Assembly: GCA_019055375.1 (NCBI GenBank)
Contig: JAHQIW010005386.1
Coordinates: 434,001-498,000, forward strand
Direction of reading: 5' to 3'
Source: Parelaphostrongylus tenuis
Lineage: Eukaryota > Nematoda > Chromadorea > Rhabditida > Metastrongylidae
Length of the DNA stretch: 64,000 bases
The translations under genes were made by a program, and so were the position numbers. The notes beneath the pieces are model-generated. The model worked only from the letters and a program-made list of their open reading frames with translations, did no database searches and had not been told where the DNA came from. Shown here one piece after another: positions 57,063 to 64,000 of this stretch. Position 1 is the first letter of the stretch; each line of letters opens with the position of its first letter.

Positions 57063-59069
57063 ACTGAAGAAATGCGAAGGAAAAAAGGAGTACTGTTCGA
57101 TGAACTATCCGGAGGATTACATGGGTGCACATTCTGCTACTTGTCTGGATCTTATCATTCAAACGTTTTGATGAGCGACTGCAAGATCTTTAGTATATAA
57201 CGTCGTGAATGGACGGCACGAGCAATACAGACGAGAAAACTGAAAACAGGACAAGAATCGTTTGACTGACTCAGATCGCGGCTGTAATGCCAGCAAAGAG
57301 ACTAGCTTCCAAGCTCTCAGATATGAAGAAATGGCATAACTGAACCAGCACCTACTCATGTCACTTTAATGAAATGCGCAGGGTTGAAAATTACGCTGAT
57401 ACATGACGACAAGCACAAATTGTTTCCTTGGTATGGTGCCATCCATTCCATGTAACGAACCTCTTCGCTAATTCCAATCAAACCCACGACTTTGCACATG
57501 ATCACTCTAGAAAGGATTCATAAATTACTACTTTTCAGTTTCTTTGACGTTTAGAAAGTCCCGTTCATTACTACGGTAGGGAAATCGTAAATTAGGAGAG
57601 CGCCATCTCCATACGCTGCCGCTCCAGCTAAGTTGAATTCATACCAAGAATTGTCGATATCGTAGACAAACGTATGCACAAGCTGACAAACCACTTGCAT
57701 TCATACGAGACTACAATTTTAATGTTATGTCCAGAACAACAGATGCTCTAAGATTTCTAGATCAAAATCAAAGAAGAAATATTTCGCTTGGTCAGTAAAA
57801 ACGTCAGCTGAACTTCAATTATAGTGTAAAATATGCATTTATCAGAAGATAACATCGATTGTTCAAGATTGTCAAAGACTGACGATAAAATTCAACGTCT
57901 CGAATCTGAGCTCTGGCTAAGATCTTCCATTTTATTCATCACTATTCGAAATATCATTTCAATCTATTCGATCTGATATTCTAGTGACGGTTAACCTAAA
58001 AATCTGATAGGCTTTACGTAATTTTTTCAACTATAGTAGCACATTGACCCTGTCAAGCTTTCGGTAATATCATTCACAAAGGAGTATGAAGTGCTGTGCA
58101 AGTGGCTCAAAACATCAAACAGAAAGTGCATAGAAATACACTTGTACAAACACTTTTCCAATTCGCGTGACTACCACGAACAGCACTAGCTGATGAGACA
58201 AAGTCAAGCACAAAGATATTACGAAAAAAATAGGACCTGGGAACAGCTCACTTTCAATTATAGTCGATATAATATGATCGAAGATTCAGTGCTGATCGAT
58301 GTGGTCAAAGCTAACCGTCTATAGTAATGAAGAAGCCTTTTCAAAGCAAACTATATTAGAATTGGTGAGGACGGTGTTCACTACTGAGGTCACTCAAATT
58401 CTTCAGACGACCATTGATCGACTGGCTGTCGGTTAATGAAACATGGTTAAGGATAGAAGTCATTAAAAAAATCACAACATAGCTCAAACTGATGATGGTA
58501 TCTATGGAAGAGCGACTGTAAATGCTCAGGGGAAGACATGATCAACAAGTCAAAATTAGCGCTCAAACCTTTCTCGGTGAAATGCTAAAATGATTCTTTA
58601 TTCAAAGAATAAGACAGCAATATGATGTTTTAAAACGATTGAGTGTCTGCCGATGGCCCGAGAACACAGTACACATTTTCGGTGTCAATTTTTCCACTAG
58701 ATCGAAACGAGAATAGCGTTTTTTTTTTTGAAAGTTTGCAGTTCGATCAGTTCGATTTTCATTTGAGTCTTTGGGGAGCGAAGCACCAAAGGTCGATGGA
58801 AACTGAGAGAACGTACTGCGAGACACTGCGTAATCCGTGGAATGGAGAGCATACGTCTTTCACAACAAACTCAAATGAGTCGACGGTCATCATTTCACGT
58901 GAAATGCGTCTATATGATGACGCTCCTGCTAAGAAGGATTAACGCTCTTCAAGGAATAGTATATGAGAACAAAATATACTCATTGCCTGCATTTTATCAT
59001 CACATCAGTTAGTCGCTGATTAGCAGCTGATCGGCAACGGCAGTCAGTATTCAGGACTCCAATGTAGAA
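57063..59069. other. Intergenic, no supported gene
   Basis: An open plus frame at 58643-58942 (99 codons; TVIISREMRLYDDAPAKKD at its end) and its minus-strand overlap have no splice support. Around 58180-58250 (GATGAGAC..GGGAACAGCTCACT) there is weak resemblance to 59635-59690, so part is repeat. Confidence 0.3.
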
Positions 59070-59365
59070 AGTGCGCAATTGAATCGATGGTCGTCGTGTC
59101 TTCGATCTTTCCTAACGAGATCGAAGTGACGCGCGAACTCGCGCGGAATACGACACAGCCACACATATGCTGGCGCCCACCGACGGCTCACAAACTTACC
59201 TGGCTGGGAGGCTCTCGGGATCAAGAAGGCGGGACTCCCATGGTGAGGCGCACGCATTGCACTTTGGCGATGGGCTGACTCGTGTGGCTGCCTTCGAGTT
59301 GAAGCAAGCCAACAGCTAAATTTTTGCGTGTGGGGCTGCGTTTGCGCGGCCTTGGCAAGTGCTAC
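59070..59365 (+). repeat. Unclassified dispersed repeat U, copy 2
   Basis: The better preserved of the two copies (see 56790-57062). It starts with a small hairpin (TCGATCTTTCCTAACGAGAT-CGA) and continues GCGCGAACTCGCGCGG, then the shared blocks, and ends GCGCGGCCTTGGCAAGTGCT. GC-rich compared with its flanks. Confidence 0.6.
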
Positions 59366-59796
59366 GCGTATCCAGGTGGAGGGCTAGACTAGTATGATGG
59401 GCTTGGTCCCACATTTCTCATCTTGCTATGTTCAATGGCTCTTTCTTGTTCTTTAAAGGAGAATCAGAATCAGCGAAGGTCAGTGGTGCGACATTACACT
59501 CCATAGCTTTCAGAACCACGTGGTAAGACACGTAATGCGTCTTAGCGACAATCGATCGACTGTACTACTGGAGAAGCCGAACGCAAATTAGCGATATCAC
59601 CGATCTATTGTCAGAGTTCTTCACCTTAACATTAGCTGAGACGAGAATCACACAACGCACAAAAAGTGATTAAAAAATGAGCCACAGGAACAGGCTCACT
59701 GCAGTCAGTATTTGTTTATGTAAACTGCTACTATATTCCAATCAATATCTGTGATGTTTTTACTGCTTTTTAGCGTTACAATGTTTCACATATACC

Positions 59797-59862
59797 TTAG
59801 AGAATTGAGTGGTAAGCAAAAATTAGACCTCAGACGGGATTTGAACGCGCGCCTCACCCATT
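59797..59862 (-). repeat. tRNA-derived SINE, family S2 copy 3 (fragment)
   Basis: AGAGAATTGAGTGGTAAGCA and ACCTCAGACGGGATTTGAAC match the tail and T-arm of the copy at 45838. The A-box half is missing. Confidence 0.6.
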
Positions 59863-60389
59863 TTTTCGCCTCCTCCGATCAAGTCTGTTCTTTTCGTTTT
59901 TTACTATAATAAGCTCGAAAATTTACAAATATTTTCCCTCTTAAAGATGCGGTGCTTCAGAAGAGTGTTTACGTTGTTCGTGCTTGATTAAGGGTGCTTT
60001 GCGTCGCCATATAGTCGATGTTCATAGTTCTAGTAACCATTCGATATCCTGAAAAATGGCGATTCAAACAAATAACTTTTCGTTCCGGAAGGCCTTTTCA
60101 GTGCGATGAAGCAACGAAAATAGATCAGGCTTCGCATTTGGAGTAGCCCGTGCCTTGAACTTTATGATGGGTATGTTGGTAATATAAAAATAAAATGTCA
60201 GTACCCATGAGAAACGATAGAAACGACGCCTGTTCTACAATTCCACATAATTCTCAGCTCCTGAAGTACACCAATATCAAAGAATTGTTAAGAGTTATCG
60301 ATGAACCGTCTTCGTTTGCATTGCTCAGTATTGTTTTTGACAAACTAGCTTTTTTCTTCACATATAAGAGTTGTCCACGGATATCCCTT

Positions 60390-63222
60390 TATAAGGAGTC
60401 CCGCCCGGTTGGTCGCGAGGGCACGTGGCACATCCTCAGGTGGTGGACAGGGAATAAACGCGCACCAAAAGCGACCGTATGCTTCCCAGAGACGCAGGCG
60501 GATTTAGGGAAAGAGTTCCTTGATTCTCTGTAGCGCCGATTTGAGAGGTCAATATTTATACGAGTCAATTCGGCCAAAAGCCTGCAATCAAGCGGCTGGG
60601 AAGTACATGGGAGGCGGTTAGGAGTCGCCTCCAACAAATAAGCTCCTACCGCTCCTCCGAGAGAGACTGGCAAGTTATTTGTGAGCACACAGCCTCTAAG
60701 TTTAGAGCCCGGCAAGCTATAAGCTGGGTATGAAAATGCTAAAAACAGTAACAAAATTGGCTCCATTCCCCTGACCCCGATAGAGCCCCTGGCACGGCAG
60801 CGCCAATTAGAACGAGTACGGAGAGGCTGCTAAAATCTCAAGGTCGAACTAGGCTGTAAAAATCAAAACGGACTAAAATGATCTGTACCTACAGTGCAAG
60901 AACATTTGCTCACGAATAGGCTATAGAAGATCTGTTGACTCAAGAAAGATAAGGTACGACGTCACTGGCGTATCTGAGACGAGAAGACTCCATACTTTTC
61001 ACGCTGTTTATGATACCGGAAAAGAACTGCTTCCTGGAACATGCGACAACAGAGGTGTCGGCGGCGTTGGCGTCCTCGTGAAATCGAATATGACCGTGGA
61101 CATTGATTCACTTGAACAACTAACATCCATATCGGGTGATTCAATGCCGGCTTTGACCATCTTCGTTGCTTACGCACCAACATCAAGCTATGATGAAGAC
61201 GAAATCAAAGCGTTGTATGAGGATCTCGAAAAATTTTGCAGAGGAGATCATATCTTCTTCAAGGTCATTGTTGGAGATTTTAACGCGAAAATTGGACCTA
61301 GGAGAACGTCTGGAGAACCTAACATTGAACCCACGGACTAGAATGGAATGTACAGGGTGAGAGGCTATACGAGTTCATCATGACAACCTAAACCATCTAT
61401 GGTATTCACAAATCTAAAAGCCTCATTCTCAACGATGGACGTGGGAGTCTCCCAATGGAGAGCACTATAGCGCAGTAGACCACATCATAGTAAATCGAAG
61501 GTTTTGCCTGACCGATGTCGCTGTTGTTTCTAAGTTCTAAACGGGATCAGACCGTCGCCTCCTTCGCGCAACGTTCCTTTTTTCGCGGAAAGGAGAGAAA
61601 GCCGCTAAATTCAAACAACGAACTTCCAGAACATAAACTGGGATACATTCAAATCATTAGTCGGCTCTTGGGAAGATACCGCTGTCGAGAACATCGACGA
61701 AAAATGCAACCGGGAATATCTTCACGTTGGCACTATGAAAGCCGAGAGTCCTAATGTCACGAAGAAGCGCTTGTCTCCGCAGACACTCGAGCTGATACGT
61801 CAAAGTGGAATCGCACGAGCTACAAGCAACCGAAACTTTACGTCCGAATTTGCGAAACGCTGCAGAGAAGAGATAAAAGTAAACCTTGAACGGAGACGAG
61901 CAGCAGTCATGGAAGAAGTTGCAGCAACTGAGAAGAGCATTAGTAAGGTCCAGCGAGGCCTCGCCAAATAGAAGACCAAGGTGATTGCACTACGATGCCC
62001 TGACGGGGCACTTACCGCTTCCAGAAGGGCAATGGAGAAAATTATCCACCATTACCGCTCGGTCTCTTCGCTAGCCATGTCCTCTTACCGTCATATAAAT
62101 TGAAAGAGGATGAATCTGTCGATGCACCGGTCCTATCTTTCGAAATCCGACATACTATATCGCGGTGAAGAACAGAGCAACAAACGGTCCAGTCAGGATC
62201 AGACCAGAACACCTGAAGAACCTGTCGCCAGTTCTCATCAACAAGCTGGCTCGGCTCTTCATTAGTTACCTGTCAGAATGCAAGGCCCTCATTCAGTGGA
62301 AAACCAGCAAGACCGGTGTTATTTTCAAAAAAGGGAGACCTTTACGACATAGGAAATTATCGCCCAATCTGGTAGCTGTCCGTTGTCTATAAACTCTTTT
62401 TCAAGTCATTTTTAACAGGATTGACAGAAAACTGAACGAAGGGCAGCTATACAACAAGCAGGGTTTCGAAAAGGATTCAGTACAATAGATCACATCACAC
62501 GAAACGCGAGACTCATTGAAGTTTTGCGAGAGTACAAAATACCGCTCTGTCCATCTTTACTAATTTGAACAAAGCCTTTGATACAGTGAAAACAGTAGCG
62601 CTTGTGGAGGCTCTGGATAGCCAGGGCGTCCCTACTCGGTACATAATGATCTTTCGTGAGCTGTATAAGGACTGCATGACCAAAATATCTCTATTCTCCA
62701 AAAGTAACACCATCGACATAAGAAGAAGTGTTCGATAAGGCGATACAGTTTCGCCAAAATTATTTGCTGCCACGCTCCAAAACGTCATACGAACAATAGA
62801 ACGAGACGATAGGGGAGTGAAAATTGACGGTTGACAATTAAACGATCTTCGCTTTGCTGATGATGTCGTCCTCATAACACCAAACATCAACAAAGCGGAA
62901 CGAATATTGACCAATTTCGACAACACATGTGGAAAGATTGGTCCCCAACTAAATCTAACGAAAACGATGTTTATGAGAAACGAATAGATTTTGAATGTCC
63001 CATTCACGCTCAACGGAACTAAAGCCTCCGAATGCCCCAGTTCTGGTTATCTAGATCGTGAAATCAACATGATGAACGACCTAGCTCCAGAGTGTAGCAG
63101 GAGGAAAGGAGCGGCTTGGAGAACGTTCAAGGGAATCGAAGAAGTAGTCAAGAGGACAAGACAAATGGATAAAATGAGCAGTCCAATGAACCCTAAGAGA
63201 ATACAAGCGTTCTTCAAGAGTA
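60390..63222 (+). pseudogene. RTE-type non-LTR retrotransposon, decayed and 3'-truncated
   Basis: A 5' non-coding part (60390-60870, with GGAGGCGGTTAGGAGTCGCC) precedes an endonuclease domain starting near 60878 (MICTYSART). Its later motifs are GVGVLVKSN near 61070 and VGDFNAKIG near 61270. The reverse transcriptase follows from about 62150: RIRPEHLKNLSPVLINKL, KAFDT near 62575, and the catalytic FADDVVLIT near 62850-62880, then YLDREINMMNDLAPE. It should be one polyprotein ORF of about 1,000 codons, but stops and frame changes separate the pieces (for example the TAG at 61339 right after the endonuclease). After about 63222 the sequence switches abruptly to a family A MITE, so the 3' end is lost. 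It cannot move by itself. Confidence 0.9.
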
Positions 63223-63462
63223 ATCGAGTGTACAACACTAAGTTTGATGAGTTTTTCACTGGACATAAAGTGCAAAGCGTTCGTCGTCGCTAACTCTTAG
63301 TGTGGGGACTGGAGCACCCACAGAGATTAGCAAAAGACGAGAAAGATTAACTGCCCGACTGACCAGATCGCAAGATCGAAACACGTGTATTGGGCTCTAT
63401 AAGTCAGCCCTATTTGACAGACCACTGACTTGCGTGGCTCAAAAATGATTACAAGCGTTTCT
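63223..63462. mobile_element. Fold-back MITE, family A copy 7 (right half)
   Basis: Begins TAATCGAGTGTACAACACTA and GAGTTTTTCACTGGACATAA, then CACCCACAGAGATTAGCAAA, CGCAAGATCGAAACACGTGT and GGCTCTATAAGTCAGCCCTA. Ends GACTTGCGTGGCTCAAAAAT. Its left edge is the breakpoint that removed the 3' end of the retrotransposon. Confidence 0.8.
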
Positions 63463-63733
63463 ATTGAACAACCACCGAAACAGTAAGTGGACGTGTTTGT
63501 GACTATCATGAATAACCGGCGACAATTGTTCAAGAGAGAAATGAACAAAAAATTATACTAGGGCCCGTAATAGCAGTGAAGATAAGTTGGTCGATCCAAG
63601 CATCCAAGTACGTAATTATATAAAATTTGTGCAGTCAAAAATTACCGTTCTAGAGAAAAGAGGGATTTGATAAGAGGATACACTTTCGCTGAATTACTAG
63701 GCTGAGTAAAAGCTCCTGAACACCTGGAAAAAT

Positions 63734-63991
63734 ATGTTGGTTGTCTTGGTTCGACACAGTATCGGTCGCTGTAAGTTAATCGGAATATCTCAAGAATATC
63801 TCCCTAACAACTCCCTCGATAACCTCAGTGCATCAAAATTTAATTTACTCCTCGGATATCATGTGATGACGATGGATAAAATTGAGCTTCGAGTTTACAC
63901 TATTGCTGGAAGCGACGACTTTCCCCAAGAGATTTCAAATTTGTTGCGAGTGGTTGCACCATCAATGCCGAATGTTTCTGCGAGCAGTTGA
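63734..63991 (+). CDS. Coding-like ORF at the window edge, unknown
   Basis: A frame open from about 63734 to TGA at 63989-63991. Its later part has a coding look: ISQEYLPNNSLDNLSAS, KFNLLLGYHVMTMDKIEL, DDFPQEISNLLRVVAPS. It may be a single exon, or the 3' exon of a gene that begins inside the 270 bp after the MITE. No clear acceptor was fixed, and the neighbouring window is needed. Not recognised. Confidence 0.3.
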   Translation: MLVVLVRHSIGRCKLIGISQEYLPNNSLDNLSASKFNLLLGYHVMTMDKIELRVYTIAGSDDFPQEISNLLRVVAPSMPNVSASS

Positions 63992-64000
63992 ACGGAGGTC

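Noticed and set aside
60389..60766. 125-codon minus-strand ORF as a protein gene
   Set aside because: It lies antisense within the 5' part of the RTE retrotransposon.
62513..63013. 166-codon minus-strand ORF, one of the longest in the window
   Set aside because: It is the antisense shadow of the reverse transcriptase coding region.
1..64000. CRISPR array, prophage or bacterial operon
   Set aside because: No regularly spaced identical repeats, no dense ORFs and no ribosome-binding pattern; the window has eukaryotic split genes throughout.

Overview
This window looks like chromosomal DNA of a parasitic (strongylid, hookworm-like) nematode. Genes are split into many small exons with GT..AG borders. 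Several first exons follow a pyrimidine-rich acceptor directly upstream of the ATG, as expected for spliced-leader trans-splicing. Introns are either about 46-53 nt or swollen to kilobases by mobile elements. Nothing bacterial or viral (no operonic ORFs, rRNA or CRISPR) was seen. The organism assignment is inference from style and repeat types, not from a database match.

Genes, left to right. (1) A minus-strand gene running from 16,414 down to 2,719 encodes a predicted secreted protein of 231 aa in six phase-compatible exons. I do not recognise its family. (2) Plus-strand coding sequence at about 22.08-22.45 kb and 24.85-25.14 kb is probably part of one or two unidentified genes. (3) A plus-strand gene at 25,487-34,498 encodes a long acidic, Ser/Glu-rich protein of unknown function; it starts only about 340 bp after the preceding stop. 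(4) A minus-strand first exon lies at 38,564-38,361. (5) The one confidently identified gene is alkylglycerol monooxygenase (AGMO), plus strand, 13 exons, 40,278-53,567. It has every histidine ligand of the fatty-acid-hydroxylase superfamily. (6) A short coding-like ORF sits at the right edge, 63,734-63,991.

The rest is mostly repeats. They include a decayed RTE-type non-LTR retrotransposon (60.4-63.2 kb); a mariner transposase relic (13.79-14.40 kb); two palindromes built from inverted copies of a mariner transposase N-terminus (8.5-9.2 and 38.8-39.2 kb); two fold-back MITE families (A: 9.8, 14.4, 22.5, 39.5-40.0, 47.7 and 63.2 kb; B: 7.4, 19.4 and 43.3 kb); at least three tRNA-derived SINE families; a small terminal-inverted-repeat element with an almost complete tRNA cloverleaf inside (26.7, 27.0 and 33.7 kb); a degenerate tandem array at 4.56-6.62 kb with dispersed relatives; and an intronless frameshifted retrocopy inside an AGMO intron.

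Many of these sit inside introns of the genes above. AGMO alone carries four S1 SINEs (one of them badly decayed), two S2-type elements, two fold-back elements and the retrocopy, yet its exons are intact. The most unusual item is the tRNA-bearing hairpin element, one copy of which has folded into a 239-bp palindrome.
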